A stretch of 64,000 nucleotides of DNA from Betaproteobacteria bacterium (lineage in GTDB: Bacteria > Pseudomonadota > Gammaproteobacteria > Burkholderiales > Burkholderiaceae_F), in contig BOKW01000005.1 of the NCBI GenBank assembly GCA_016861185.1, positions 62,001 to 126,000 of the forward strand. Reading direction: 5' to 3'. The notes under the pieces were generated by a model, which was not told the DNA's origin, did no database searches, and saw only the letters and a list, made by a program, of their open reading frames with translations. The position numbers and the translations under genes were made by a program. Below, piece by piece: positions 31,649 to 40,632 of this stretch; positions within the stretch are counted from its first letter, which is position 1, and the number at the start of each line of letters is the position of its first letter.

Positions 31649-33643
31649 CTATGCGGCGGCCGGCTTCAGGCCGGCGGCGAGTTCGTCGCGGCGCGCCAGC
31701 GCCCGGTAGCGGCGGTCGGACATCGCGAGGAAACCGCCGAGCGCCATCAGCACGCAGCCGCCCCAGATCCACGTGACGAAGGGCTTGTAGTACACGCGCA
31801 CGGTCCAGCTGCCGTCGTTGCCGACCGGTTCGCCGAGCGAGACGTAGACGTCGCCGGTGATGCCGGTACGGATCGACGCTTCGGTCATCGGCATCTGCGA
31901 CTGCGCGAAGTAGATCCGCTTTTCCGGATGCAGCAGGTCGACCTGTTTGCCGTCTTTCAGCAGCGTGACGGTGCCGCGCGCCGCGCTGTAGTTCGGCCCC
32001 GTGCGCTCGCCCACGCCGTCGAAGCGGAACGTGTAGCCGTGCACCGCAACGGTGTCGCCCGGCGCCATCTGCACGTCGCGCTCGACCTGGAAGCTGCGCA
32101 CCGAGGTAACCCCGACGATGAACACCGCGATGCCGAGGTGCGCGAGCACCATGCCCCACCAGCCGCGCGGCTGCTGCGCGAGCCGCGCGAACACCGAGCC
32201 CTGCTGGTTGCGGATCTGGTAGCGGACCACTTCGGTCGTCGCCAGTCCGACCCACGCGGCCAGCCAGTAGCCGAAGGCGGACATCGGCGACCACGGCAGC
32301 CCATCCTCGATATTGCCGAGGAAGGGCAGCACGAGCCCGAGCACGAGCGACACCATCAGCGCCCAGCGCAGGCGCACCCACAGGTCGGGCAGCGGCGCCT
32401 GCTTCCAGCGCGCGATCGGTCCGACGCCCATCAGGAACACGAGTGGCGCCATGATCGGCACGAAAACCGTGTCGAAATACGGCGGGCCGACCGAAATCTT
32501 GCCCAGCCCCAGGGCGTCGAGGAACAGCGGATACAGCGTGCCGAGCAGCACTGCGCCGCACGCGACCGCGAGCAGCACGTTGTTGGCGAGCAGCAGCGAC
32601 TCGCGCGAAACCGCGTCGAACCGCCCGCCGAGTCCGACCTTCGGCGCGCGCAGCGCGAACAGCGCCAGCGACGAGCCGATCACCAGCACGAGGAAGATCA
32701 GGATGAACACGCCGCGCTGCGGATCGGTCGCGAAGGCGTGCACGCTGGTCAGCACGCCCGAGCGCACGAGGAAAGTACCGAGCAGCGACAACGAGAACGC
32801 GAAGATCGCCAGCAGCACGGTCCACGCCTTGAAGGTGCCGCGTTTTTCGGTGACCGCCAGCGAATGGATCAGCGCGGTGCCGACGAGCCACGGCATGAAC
32901 GAGGCGTTCTCCACCGGATCCCAGAACCACCAGCCGCCCCAGCCCAGTTCGTAGTACGCCCACCACGAGCCGAGCGCGATACCCAGCGTCAGGAAGCACC
33001 ACGCGACCGTCGTCCACGGCCGCGACCAGCGCGCCCACGCGGCGTCGAGCTTGCCGCCGAGCAGCGCGGCGATCGCGAACGCGAACGCGACCGAAAAGCC
33101 GACGTAGCCCATGTACAGCAGCGGCGGGTGGAACACCATGCCGGGATCCTGCAGCAGCGGGTTGAGGTCGCGGCCCTCCTGCGCGGCCGGGAACAGGCGA
33201 TCGAACGGGTTCGACGTCAGCAGCATGAACAGCAGGAAGCCGACGCCGACGAGCCCCATCACGCCGAGCACGCGCGCGGCCATCTCTTCGGTCAGATGGC
33301 GGCTGAACACGCTGACCGCGACGCCCCAGCCCGTGAGCATCAGCACCCACAGCAGCAGCGAGCCCTCGTGCGAACCCCAGGACGCGGCGATCTTGTACTG
33401 CAGCGGCAGCAGCGTGTTCGAGTTGGTCGCGACGTTGAGAACCGTGAAGTCGCTGCTCATGAACGACCACACGAGGCACAGCCACGCGGTCAGCACGAAG
33501 ACGAACTGGCCGCGCGCGGCAGGACGCGCGACCGCCATCCATTCGCGCACGCCCCTGTGCGCGCCGGCAAGCGGCAGCGTCCCCTGCACCAGCGCCAGCA
33601 GCAGCGCGAGGATCAACGCGAAGTGTCCGATCTCGGGAATCAT
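31649..33643 (-). CDS. ccmF: CcmF, haem lyase core subunit
   Basis: A 664-residue polytopic protein, the integral-membrane core of the cytochrome c haem lyase. It has the tryptophan-rich periplasmic signature WGGWWFWDPVENASFMPWL, conserved loop histidines (SWGSHEGSLLLW, MVFHPPLLYMGY) and about 13-15 membrane helices. Length is as expected. It lies between ccmG and a 380-base gap that holds a decayed piece of ccmE. Confidence 0.95.
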   Translation of the reverse strand: MIPEIGHFALILALLLALVQGTLPLAGAHRGVREWMAVARPAARGQFVFVLTAWLCLVWSFMSSDFTVLNVATNSNTLLPLQYKIAASWGSHEGSLLLWVLMLTGWGVAVSVFSRHLTEEMAARVLGVMGLVGVGFLLFMLLTSNPFDRLFPAAQEGRDLNPLLQDPGMVFHPPLLYMGYVGFSVAFAFAIAALLGGKLDAAWARWSRPWTTVAWCFLTLGIALGSWWAYYELGWGGWWFWDPVENASFMPWLVGTALIHSLAVTEKRGTFKAWTVLLAIFAFSLSLLGTFLVRSGVLTSVHAFATDPQRGVFILIFLVLVIGSSLALFALRAPKVGLGGRFDAVSRESLLLANNVLLAVACGAVLLGTLYPLFLDALGLGKISVGPPYFDTVFVPIMAPLVFLMGVGPIARWKQAPLPDLWVRLRWALMVSLVLGLVLPFLGNIEDGLPWSPMSAFGYWLAAWVGLATTEVVRYQIRNQQGSVFARLAQQPRGWWGMVLAHLGIAVFIVGVTSVRSFQVERDVQMAPGDTVAVHGYTFRFDGVGERTGPNYSAARGTVTLLKDGKQVDLLHPEKRIYFAQSQMPMTEASIRTGITGDVYVSLGEPVGNDGSWTVRVYYKPFVTWIWGGCVLMALGGFLAMSDRRYRALARRDELAAGLKPAAA

Positions 33644-33720
33644 CTGTTTCGTCCGATCGTTGGTGCGGCTCGACTGTTGGAGTCAGCGTGCAGAACGCAA
33701 AGCCAAGACCCCGTCCTTCT

Positions 33721-33850
33721 CCGTGTGCTCTCTGTCTCGGTGGTTACATCACAGCCTTCGAAGGTGAATGTCTTCACCACGGAGACACGGAGAACACCGA
33801 GAAGAGCGAACCTCAAAGAACTTGTCCTCCGTGTCTCCCGTGTTCGTGAA
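33721..33850. repeat. Dispersed inverted repeat (CACGGAGACACGGAG type)
   Basis: The sequence TTCTCCGTGTGCTCTCTGTC (33720s), then CACCACGGAGACACGGAGAA (33777-33796), then GTCCTCCGTGTCTCCCGTGT (33823-33842) forms alternating inverted copies. This unit is known as a scattered intergenic repeat in diverse bacteria. Its base composition is clearly lower in GC than the surroundings. Confidence 0.55.
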
Positions 33851-33865
33851 CAACCTGCGCGAGCG

Positions 33866-33943
33866 TCAATCCGTGCGCACGGTCTTCTGCGCCTTGTGCG
33901 CCTGCTCGACCGCGTGCGCCGCCTCGGGCGGCATGTAGTTCTG
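33866..33943 (-). pseudogene. Duplicated 3' fragment of ccmE
   Basis: On the minus strand this stretch reads NQNYMPPEAAHAVEQAHKAQKTVRTD then TGA. It closely parallels the intact CcmE end, [26 protein letters not shown]. It has no start, no haem-binding histidine and no upstream coding part. It is therefore a partial duplication, or the old end of ccmE left behind by repeat-associated rearrangement. Confidence 0.75.
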
Positions 33944-34023
33944 GTTCCGGCCGCTCGCGTTCGCTCGCTTAACGTTCGCTTCGCTCACGTTAGCCTTCGC
34001 CGAAATCACATGCCGCCTGCGTC

Positions 34024-34470
34024 TCATTGGTTCACTTGCACCGATCTCTGGGCCTTCTGGGCCTGTTCGAGTGCGTGCCCCGCTTCCGGCGGCATGTAAT
34101 TTTCGTCGTGCTTGGCGAGGACCTCGGAGGCCTGGAAGACGCCGTCGGGGCCGAGCTTGCCTTGCGCGACTACGCCTTTCCCTTCCTTGAACAGGTCCGG
34201 CAGGATGCCCTTGTAGACGACCGGGATCGCGTGCGCGGTGTCGGTGACGCGGAAGCTCACCATTACGCCTTCGCGCTTGACGCTGCCCTCCTCGACCAGT
34301 CCGCCGATGCGGAAAGCCCTGGCCTGCGGCGCCTTGTGCGCGGCGACATCCGACGGCGAAAAGAAGAACACCAGGTTCTGCTGGAACGCCGACAGGATCA
34401 GCGCGACGGCTACGCCGAGCACGGCCACGCCGCCGATGATCAGTGCGAATCTCTTGTGACGCGGTTTCAC
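34024..34470 (-). CDS. ccmE: CcmE, periplasmic haem chaperone
   Basis: A 148-residue haem chaperone that binds haem covalently and passes it to the CcmF/H lyase. It has an N-terminal membrane anchor ([22 protein letters not shown]) and an OB-fold barrel. The haem-binding motif [12 protein letters not shown] carries H121 and Y125, as in E. coli H130/Y134. The GTG at 34470 overlaps the TAG stop of ccmD by one base. A second, partial copy of its C-terminus lies immediately downstream. Confidence 0.94.
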   Translation of the reverse strand: MKPRHKRFALIIGGVAVLGVAVALILSAFQQNLVFFFSPSDVAAHKAPQARAFRIGGLVEEGSVKREGVMVSFRVTDTAHAIPVVYKGILPDLFKEGKGVVAQGKLGPDGVFQASEVLAKHDENYMPPEAGHALEQAQKAQRSVQVNQ

Positions 34471-34649
34471 TACCCGTTTCCTTTCGACGCGCTCGCGTAG
34501 CGCGTCACTTCCTGCAACGCGCGCCGCCGGCGCGCGCGCAACGACAGCATCTCGGCGACCAGCACGACGACCGTCACGCCGTACGAACCCCAGACGTACC
34601 AGGCGTAGCCGCCCATGTTCAGGAAGTTCTCGAGGCTCCCCCAGTCCAA
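34470..34649 (-). CDS. ccmD: CcmD, small haem exporter subunit
   Basis: A 59-residue single-span protein that stabilises the CcmC-CcmE-haem complex. It reads [24 protein letters not shown], then [21 protein letters not shown], the CcmD pattern of GGYAxYVW, one hydrophobic helix and a basic cytoplasmic tail. The start is the TTG at 34649, placed 8 bases after GGAGG. Position between ccmC and ccmE fixes the assignment. Confidence 0.88.
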   Translation of the reverse strand: MDWGSLENFLNMGGYAWYVWGSYGVTVVVLVAEMLSLRARRRRALQEVTRYASASKGNG

Positions 34650-34682
34650 AGCACGCTCCTCCGCAGGCCGATGCCCTGTCCC

Positions 34683-35444
34683 TTAGCGTTCGCGCGCGGC
34701 GAGTTCCTGCACCCAGGCAGCGCGCCGTTCGCGCTCAAGCAGGATCGCGCGCACCCGGACCAGCACCGCGGCGATCGCGTACATCCAGAAAGCGAACACC
34801 ATCAGCAGCATGCCGGTCAGCATGGTCGCGGCCATCGACGTCCCGCCGGGCTTGACCGACGCGCCCTGGTGCAGCGTGTTCCACCACTGCACCGAGAAAT
34901 AGATGATCGGTACGTTGACGACGCCGACCAGGGCGAGCACGGCGCTCGCCTTGTCGGCGCGGCGCGGATCGTCGATCGCCGCCTGCAGCGCGATGAAGCC
35001 GAGGTACAGGAACAGCAGGATCAGCGTCGAGGTGAGCCGGGCGTCCCACACCCAGTACGCGCCCCACGTGGGCCGCCCCCACAGCGCGCCGGTCCACAGC
35101 GCGATGAAGGCCATCAGCGCACCCGTGGGGGCGATCGCGCTCGCCATCATCGCCGACAGCCGCGTGTTGAACACGAGGCCCACGCCCGCCCAGAACGCCA
35201 TCACCACGTACAGGAACATCGCCATCCAGGCCGACGGCACGTGGATGAAGATGATGCGGTAGCTCTCGCCCTGCTGGAAATCGGTCGGCGCGACGAAGAA
35301 GCCGACGTACAGTCCCGCGACGGTCAGCACGGCCGCCAGCGCCGCGAACCACGGCACCATCCGCCCGGCGAGCGGATAGAACACGTGCGGCGCCGCGAAG
35401 CGAAACAGGCTGAAGCCGGAACTGGCGGTGGCGGTGGATGACAT
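34683..35444 (-). CDS. ccmC: CcmC, haem-handling membrane protein
   Basis: A 253-residue six-helix protein that loads haem onto CcmE. It has the tryptophan-rich WWD motif [17 protein letters not shown] and the two haem-ligand histidine regions ([15 protein letters not shown] and NTLHQGASV). I start at the ATG 35444 ([27 protein letters not shown]). A 174-base gap separates it from ccmB, with a GC-rich hairpin, so an internal promoter is possible. Confidence 0.94.
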   Translation of the reverse strand: MSSTATASSGFSLFRFAAPHVFYPLAGRMVPWFAALAAVLTVAGLYVGFFVAPTDFQQGESYRIIFIHVPSAWMAMFLYVVMAFWAGVGLVFNTRLSAMMASAIAPTGALMAFIALWTGALWGRPTWGAYWVWDARLTSTLILLFLYLGFIALQAAIDDPRRADKASAVLALVGVVNVPIIYFSVQWWNTLHQGASVKPGGTSMAATMLTGMLLMVFAFWMYAIAAVLVRVRAILLERERRAAWVQELAARER

Positions 35445-35618
35445 GATCGGAGCGCAGTCTACGGGCCGGATCCCTGTGAAGCTTGTCTTGCCGCAAACCG
35501 GCGCCCGCTTTCGTAACCGAGCCTGTGACAATAGCGGAGTAGGGAGATTCCCCGAGGCGGCGGGGTAGGCCGAAAAATGTCTCGGCCGACCCGGCCCGGC
35601 GCTGGGCGCGAGCGCGGA

Positions 35619-36287
35619 TTATTCCAAAGAAATCCGCAGCGCCGCGGCGATTGCCCACGGCGCAAGTACGGTCGCGCCGAGGGACATCGCGCCGAGCAGC
35701 AGCAGATGGCCCTGCGGCGACAGGCCGCCGGCAGCCGTTTCGACCGCGCCGGCGCCGAAGATCAGCACCGGGACGTACAGGGGCAACACGAGCAGCGTGA
35801 TCAGCACACCGCCACCGCGCAGTCCCAGCGTCAGCGCCGCGCCGACCGCGCCGATCAGCGACAGCGCAGGCGTGCCGAGCGCGAGCGACGCGACGAGGAT
35901 CCCGGTGGTGCCGGGGTCGAGGTCGAACATCACCGCCAGCAGCACCGCCATGCCCGTGATCGGCAGCCCGGTGACGAGCCAGTGCGCGGCGGCTTTCGCC
36001 AGCACGATGACCGGCAGCGGCTCGCCGGTCAGCAGCATCTGCTCGAGCGTGCCGTCGGCGTAGTCGTTGGCGAACAGACGATTCAGCGACAGGATCGCCG
36101 CCAGCAGCGCGGCGACCCACACGATGCCGGGCGCGATCGTCCGCAGCGTGTTCAACTCGGGACCGACGCCAAGCGGCACCATCGTCACGACGACGACGAA
36201 GAACAGCAGCGTGTTGGCGACGTCGGCGCGCTGGCGGAACGCGAGCAGCAGATCGCGCCGCACGACGGTGGCGATCGTGCGCATCAT
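35619..36287 (-). CDS. ccmB: CcmB, haem exporter ABC permease
   Basis: A 222-residue six-helix permease of the CcmAB transporter, which releases holo-CcmE from CcmC. The N-terminus MMRTIATVVRRDLLLAFRQRADVANTLLFFVVVV and the block NRLFANDYADGTLEQMLLTGEPLPVIVLAKAAAHWL are family hallmarks. Its ATG overlaps the ccmA TGA (ATGA at 36284-36287). Confidence 0.94.
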   Translation of the reverse strand: MMRTIATVVRRDLLLAFRQRADVANTLLFFVVVVTMVPLGVGPELNTLRTIAPGIVWVAALLAAILSLNRLFANDYADGTLEQMLLTGEPLPVIVLAKAAAHWLVTGLPITGMAVLLAVMFDLDPGTTGILVASLALGTPALSLIGAVGAALTLGLRGGGVLITLLVLPLYVPVLIFGAGAVETAAGGLSPQGHLLLLGAMSLGATVLAPWAIAAALRISLE

Positions 36288-36916
36288 GCGACCGGCTCCG
36301 CGACGCGCAGATCGAGTCGCATCACGTGACCCGGAAGCGGCACCTCCTGGTGCGTCGTCAGCACGACGCAGCCGCCGCGCTCGAGTTGCGCGGCGACGAG
36401 CTTCGTCAGCACCGCCACGCCGCGCACGTCGAGCGCGGTGAACGGCTCGTCGAGGATCCACAATGGCGCGGCGTCGGCGAGGAACAGCCGCGCCAGCGCC
36501 ACGCGCCGCTTCTGCCCCTGCGACAGCGAGCGCGCGAGCGAGTCCTCGAAGCCCGCGAGTCCCAGCGCGGCGAGCGCTTCGCGCGCGCGCCCGAGCGAAC
36601 CGCTGCGCCCGGCGATCGCCGCCGCGTAGTGCACGTTTTCCGCCGCGGAAAGATCGTCCTTGACGCCGTTCAGGTGACCGACGTAGGCGAGCGCCTGCCA
36701 GTATTCCTCGCGCAACGTGCGCACGTTCTCGCCGCGCCAGCGGATTTCGCCGTGCGCCGGCGTCATCAGCCCGCACAGGATGCGCAGCAGGCTCGTCTTG
36801 CCGGCGCCGTTTTCGCCCGCGATGTGCATGCAGGTGCCCGCATCGACGCGGAACGACAGATGCCGGAACAGCAGCCGTTCACCGCGCACGCATTCGAGAT
36901 CGATCGCTTCGAGCAT
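36284..36916 (-). CDS. ccmA: CcmA, haem exporter ATP-binding protein
   Basis: A 210-residue ABC ATPase powering the Ccm system. It has Walker A GENGAGKTSL, signature LSQGQKRRVALARL (the SGQ-type motif characteristic of CcmA), Walker B LWILDEPFTALD and switch histidine TTHQEV. The first gene of the minus-strand ccmABCDEFGHI operon. The operon promoter should lie in 36917-37150, which holds a degenerate G/C-rich repeat. Confidence 0.95.
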   Translation of the reverse strand: MLEAIDLECVRGERLLFRHLSFRVDAGTCMHIAGENGAGKTSLLRILCGLMTPAHGEIRWRGENVRTLREEYWQALAYVGHLNGVKDDLSAAENVHYAAAIAGRSGSLGRAREALAALGLAGFEDSLARSLSQGQKRRVALARLFLADAAPLWILDEPFTALDVRGVAVLTKLVAAQLERGGCVVLTTHQEVPLPGHVMRLDLRVAEPVA

Positions 36917-37145
36917 CTTTCCTTCGTGCCGCCGATCCGAAACCCACCCTCTCCCCCGCCCCTGCCCACGCTCGCGCTTGCAGGCGCTCGCGGCTTCGGC
37001 GGCGCAGAGCTTCGCTCCGCGCATTCCCGCCTCCGCCCCTGAGGGCGAGGGGAGCTTCGCGCGCTTCGCGAGGGATCGGTCGGGCGCGAAGGGTAAGCGA
37101 GCGGGCCAGCCGCCACAAGTGCGCGCGGGCCGCGAAGGGGCGAAC

Positions 37146-37171
37146 AAAAAAAGCCGCGCCAGCGGCGCGGC
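37146..37171 (-). terminator. Rho-independent terminator of mtrAB
   Basis: Arms GCCGCGCC (37153-37160) and GGCGCGGC (37164-37171) with a 3-base loop. On the minus strand the stem is followed by seven T. It lies just after the mtrB stop, so mtrAB and ccm are separate transcripts. Confidence 0.88.
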
Positions 37172-37194
37172 CCGAGTCGCTTCGAACAGTTTCT

Positions 37195-39369
37195 TCAGAA
37201 CTTGTATTTGGCGATCAGGTACACGATGTTCGCCTGGTAGCTGGGGTTCGCGTACCAGCCCGACAGGTAGCTCGTGCTCGCGCTGATCGGCGTGACCGGA
37301 ACGACGTACGTGTAGCCGTTGAACTGCACGTCGTTGAACTTCAGCTCTTCGTACGAGTAGCCGCCGGTCAGCTCCCAGTTGCGGTTCAGGCGGTAGATGC
37401 CCTTGAGGTTGAAGGCCCACTTCTCGTTGTTGCCGTAGTTCGTGATCGGCACCAGCGTGGCCGCGGGCGCGCCGCTCGGCAGCGTCTGCGCGGTCACCGC
37501 GACGTCGCCTTCGCTGCGGCCCCACAACACCGAGCCCTTGACCATCAACTGCTCGCGCACCGGCCAGTCGAAGCCCAGACCGAAGGACGAGTTCGTGTCC
37601 TTGTTGCGTGCCGACCAGTTGAACGCGGTCGTCGTCGCCGGCTGGAACGGGTCGAAGCAGTTCGGCGAGGTCACCGGGCAGGCGCCCGCGTTGATCGTGC
37701 GGTGGACCGAGTCGTACTTGATCACCTCGTAGTCGGCGAAGGCCAGCACGCGGAACACGTCGCGGTCGCCGAAGGCCGCCGTCACGTACAGCTCCTGGCG
37801 GTCGTCCTTGGTGCGGCCGAGGATCGTGTCCTTGTACTTGTTCTTCTTCAGGTTCAGCTCGATGCCGAAGTCGACGGTCGGCGACGGCGCGAAGTCCAGC
37901 GCCAGCTTGACGAGATCCTGGTCCAGGTTCGACACGTCGTAGCGCGCGACGAAGCGTTGCAGGAACAGCGGGTCGTTGGCGTTGGCGCCGAGATTGCCGC
38001 CGACGAAGTTCGAGCGGCGCTCGGTGAACTGGTACTTGACGCGTGCGCGCATCAGGTCGAGCGAGCTGTTCTTCCACTCGAGCGAGTACTTCTTCTCCTC
38101 CGTTTCGGTCGAGTCCTTGCGGTGCCGCTCGAGGTCGGAGTAGTCGAAGCCGGCGTTGAACTTGTTCTGCGGGTTCAGCCGGAAGCCCGCCTCGACGCCG
38201 TAGTTCTTCTTCTCGTAGCTGAACAGCTCGGTGTCGCAGTCGGACACCGCCGGCGGACCCGCCTGCGGATTGTCGCCGCAACCGAAACCGGCGGGCAGCG
38301 CGAGGAAGTCGATCTTGCTCGACTCGTTCTTCTTCTCGAAGCTGTTCAGGTACAGCCGCGTGTCGATCTGCCGCGTCGGGTTCGACGTGAGCGAGATCGA
38401 ATACGTGTCGTACTTGATGTCGCCGCGGAACACCGGGCTGGTCGGATTGCTCGTCGGGTTGGTGCCGCCGGTCGACAGCATCGTCGGCAGGATCGCGACG
38501 TCGTTTTCGGCCGTGCTGGTCGTGTAGCGCACCGCCAGCGCCGAGCCCAACGGAAGCTGCTTGAAGATCGCGTTCGCGCTCCAGCGCTTGTAGTCGTTGT
38601 CGGGCGCCAGCGGCGAAGCGTCGAGCCCGCCGAAGAAGTTGTTGCTCCAGCGCAGCACCGGGTTGTCGTTCTCGAACTTGCTCGACAGGAAGTTCAGCGA
38701 CACCTGCAGCCGCTTGCTCGCGTAGCCGCCTTCGAGCGACAGGTTCTTCGTCTTGTAGTCCACCGGTATCGCGAAATCGACGTAGCCGTTGCCGGGGCTG
38801 GTGCCCTTGGCGTAGGACTGCAGCTTGTTGCCGTCGAAGACGATCTGGTTGGCGTCGACGCGCACGTACCACGGGGAGTTGAACGAGAACTCGAGCGCGC
38901 CGCCGTCCTTGCGGCGCTTGTACTCGAGGTCGTAGCTCGACCACAGCGCGGGGTTGCCGACCGTGGCGACCGCGCCGGCGGACGTGTCGATCGTCTGCAG
39001 CGCGGTGCCGATGCCGCTGTACGGCGAACGCGCGCCGAACGTGAAGTTGTGGCGCAGGCTGTCGCTGTAGAGCTGGTACTTGAACAGGCCGTAGCCGCCG
39101 CCGCGCACGTCGATGAACATGTCGTCGCGCGCGAGGTTCTCGCCGTACACGTCCAGGTAGTAGTTGCGGCTGCGGCCCTTGACGTCGATCACCGACAGCA
39201 CGCCGTTGGACAGGTCGCGGTACTCGTTGAGCTTGGCCGCGTCGACCGTCTCGTCGTCGACGTACAGCCCGCCGACGCCGACCGAACCGCCGAGCTGGAA
39301 GTCCTGCGCGAACGCAGGCGCGGCGACGAACAGGTTCGCGATCAGGACCGAGATCAGTTTGCGTGTCAT
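37195..39369 (-). CDS. mtrB: MtrB/PioB family outer-membrane beta-barrel
   Basis: A 724-residue outer-membrane porin that sheathes a decahaem cytochrome so electrons can cross the membrane. It has a signal peptide (LISVLIANLFVAAPAFAQ), then a long series of alternating amphipathic strands, for example RNYYLDVYGENLARDDMFIDVRGG and GVEAGFRLNPQNKFNAGFDYSDLERH. It ends in YKF, the BAM-recognition type terminus. The N-terminal CxxC of Shewanella MtrB is not present, which is closer to PioB/MtoB proteins. It follows the decahaem gene by 10 bases. Confidence 0.92.
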   Translation of the reverse strand: MTRKLISVLIANLFVAAPAFAQDFQLGGSVGVGGLYVDDETVDAAKLNEYRDLSNGVLSVIDVKGRSRNYYLDVYGENLARDDMFIDVRGGGYGLFKYQLYSDSLRHNFTFGARSPYSGIGTALQTIDTSAGAVATVGNPALWSSYDLEYKRRKDGGALEFSFNSPWYVRVDANQIVFDGNKLQSYAKGTSPGNGYVDFAIPVDYKTKNLSLEGGYASKRLQVSLNFLSSKFENDNPVLRWSNNFFGGLDASPLAPDNDYKRWSANAIFKQLPLGSALAVRYTTSTAENDVAILPTMLSTGGTNPTSNPTSPVFRGDIKYDTYSISLTSNPTRQIDTRLYLNSFEKKNESSKIDFLALPAGFGCGDNPQAGPPAVSDCDTELFSYEKKNYGVEAGFRLNPQNKFNAGFDYSDLERHRKDSTETEEKKYSLEWKNSSLDLMRARVKYQFTERRSNFVGGNLGANANDPLFLQRFVARYDVSNLDQDLVKLALDFAPSPTVDFGIELNLKKNKYKDTILGRTKDDRQELYVTAAFGDRDVFRVLAFADYEVIKYDSVHRTINAGACPVTSPNCFDPFQPATTTAFNWSARNKDTNSSFGLGFDWPVREQLMVKGSVLWGRSEGDVAVTAQTLPSGAPAATLVPITNYGNNEKWAFNLKGIYRLNRNWELTGGYSYEELKFNDVQFNGYTYVVPVTPISASTSYLSGWYANPSYQANIVYLIAKYKF

Positions 39370-39379
39370 GTTCGCCTCC

Positions 39380-40300
39380 TTATCGCGTGAAGAACTTGCC
39401 GCGGTTGCCCGGCGCGTTGCTGCCGTGGATCGCCTGGTGGCAGTTGACGCACGAGCGGGCGAGGAAGCGGGTGTTCTGCGTCCCCGGCGCGAAGCTGTTG
39501 TTGCCGCCGTAGAACGTGCCCGGATGGCGCGACCAGTCGTGGCAGTCCTGGCACAGGTTCGGCACCTTCTCGTTCAGCAGCTTCGCGTGGTTCGAGCCGT
39601 GCGCGTTGTGGCAGGACAGGCAGTTCTCCTCGACCGGCGCGTGTTCCCAGATGAACGGGCCGCGCTTGTCGCCGTGGCAGTCGATGCAGAGCTGGTTGAC
39701 CGACTCGTTCTTCACCATCGCGTGGCTGAGCGCACCGTGGGGGTTGTGGCAGTCCGAGCAGGCGACCTTGCCCTCGACGATCGGGTGGTGCGAGGTCCTG
39801 TTGATCTGCGACCGGATGTTCTTGTGGCAGGTGTTGCAGGTCTCGTACTGCAGCGTCCGCTGCGTCGTCACGAAGGGGCTGACCGACGGGTTGCCCGGTT
39901 TCCCGTGGATGTTGTGGCAGTCGTTGCAGGCGACGTCGTTCTTGCGGTGCTTGCCCGAATCCCAGAACGTGAGCTGGCGATGGCCGTCATGGCAGGCCAG
40001 GCAGATCTGGCTCTTGTCGTCGCCGGGCAGCTTCTTCGCGAAGCGGTTCGTCATGCCGATCTTGGTCGGGTCCTTCAGGTGCTCGGTCGCGTCGCCGTGG
40101 CAGGCCTGGCACAGCCGCCCGCTGGCGTCGTTGCGCGCCCCGTGCGCCGTCAGCGCAATGGACGTGTGCGATTCCTCGTGACACTTGGCGCAAACCGGCG
40201 TTTCCGCCGACTTCGCTTGCGCAAGCGCCGGTGAAGTGAAGACGAGCGACAGCGCCAGCGCGCCCGCGCTCATCAACGCGGCGGTCAGACGACGATGCAT
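39380..40300 (-). CDS. mtrA: Decahaem cytochrome c, MtrA/DmsE family
   Basis: A 306-residue periplasmic decahaem cytochrome that inserts into the MtrB barrel. A signal peptide (ALALSLVFTSPALAQA) precedes ten CxxCH motifs in order: CAKCH, CQACH, CLACH, CNDCH, CNTCH, CSDCH, CIDCH, CLSCH, CQDCH, CVNCH. Size and motif number match MtrA, MtoA and DmsE. No outer-surface MtrC/OmcA gene is beside it. The pair may export electrons to minerals or import them from Fe(II). An FNR-like box lies about 113 bases upstream of the ATG, and a NarL-type heptamer TACCCCT at 40354-40360. Confidence 0.94.
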   Translation of the reverse strand: MHRRLTAALMSAGALALSLVFTSPALAQAKSAETPVCAKCHEESHTSIALTAHGARNDASGRLCQACHGDATEHLKDPTKIGMTNRFAKKLPGDDKSQICLACHDGHRQLTFWDSGKHRKNDVACNDCHNIHGKPGNPSVSPFVTTQRTLQYETCNTCHKNIRSQINRTSHHPIVEGKVACSDCHNPHGALSHAMVKNESVNQLCIDCHGDKRGPFIWEHAPVEENCLSCHNAHGSNHAKLLNEKVPNLCQDCHDWSRHPGTFYGGNNSFAPGTQNTRFLARSCVNCHQAIHGSNAPGNRGKFFTR

Positions 40301-40406
40301 AGGAGAACCCCCTCTTTGGTCCGGGCCGGCCCGGTCTGTGACGCACCTCACCGTACCCCTTGCTTTTTCAGCAGGCGTAGTTTTGCCGCCGGCCCCGGCC
40401 CGGAAG

Positions 40407-40420
40407 TTGACCTGGATCAC
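40407..40420. promoter_or_regulatory. FNR-like box upstream of mtrAB
   Basis: TTGAC-CTGG-ATCAC has nine of ten conserved positions of an FNR/Dnr dyad. Its centre is about 113 bases upstream of the mtrA ATG, room for a class II promoter with a leader of about 70 bases. Confidence 0.45.
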
Positions 40421-40550
40421 GGCCGCGCGGTGGCGGCGCGAAACTTGCGGTTGCCCCGCAACGCGTGTAACCCCTTCCGTAACGCATGCATCGCGTCGCT
40501 CTCCGGCGCGACGCAGACCGCTCGACCGGCGCGGCGCGCAGCCGGTGTTG

Positions 40551-40564
40551 TTGACAGCGGTCAA
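40551..40564. promoter_or_regulatory. FNR/Dnr-type box upstream of the V/A-ATPase operon
   Basis: TTGAC-AGCG-GTCAA is a perfect dyad of the same form as the one ahead of the nitrite reductase. Its centre is 75 bases before the first ATPase ATG (40633). Confidence 0.5.
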
Positions 40565-40632
40565 CCGCTGCACCGGGTCGGGGCGCAACATGCCGATGGT
40601 CCGATCGATGCATCGGCGCGAGACGAGAAGCG

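Larger units (their letters stand above)
33644..34023. other. Gap inside the ccm operon: repeat and ccmE remnant
   Basis: The gap between ccmE and ccmF is 380 bases, unusual for this operon. Bases 33721-33850 contain inverted copies of a repeat of the type CACGGAGACACGGAGAAC (33780-33797) against CTCCGTGTCTCCCGTGTTC (33826-33844). Bases 33866-33943 hold a ccmE 3'-end copy. No other gene is supported. Confidence 0.65.
40301..40632. other. Divergent promoter region between mtrA and the V/A-ATPase operon
   Basis: 332 bases with no gene. They contain two FNR-type dyads (40407-40420 and 40551-40564), one facing each operon, a heptamer TACCCCT at 40354-40360, and a TAACCCCTT/CCGTAACG pair near 40470-40485. 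This looks like a regulated intergenic hub. Confidence 0.55.

Noticed and set aside
35445-35618. Possible riboswitch between ccmB and ccmC
   Set aside because: The leader is GC-rich with hairpins, but I could not match a c-di-GMP, cobalamin or other known aptamer core, so it is left as plain intergenic sequence.
40354-40360. NarL heptamer TACCCCT upstream of mtrA
   Set aside because: A single 7-base match without a properly spaced partner is not enough to call a NarL/NarP site; it is only mentioned in the mtrA and intergenic entries.
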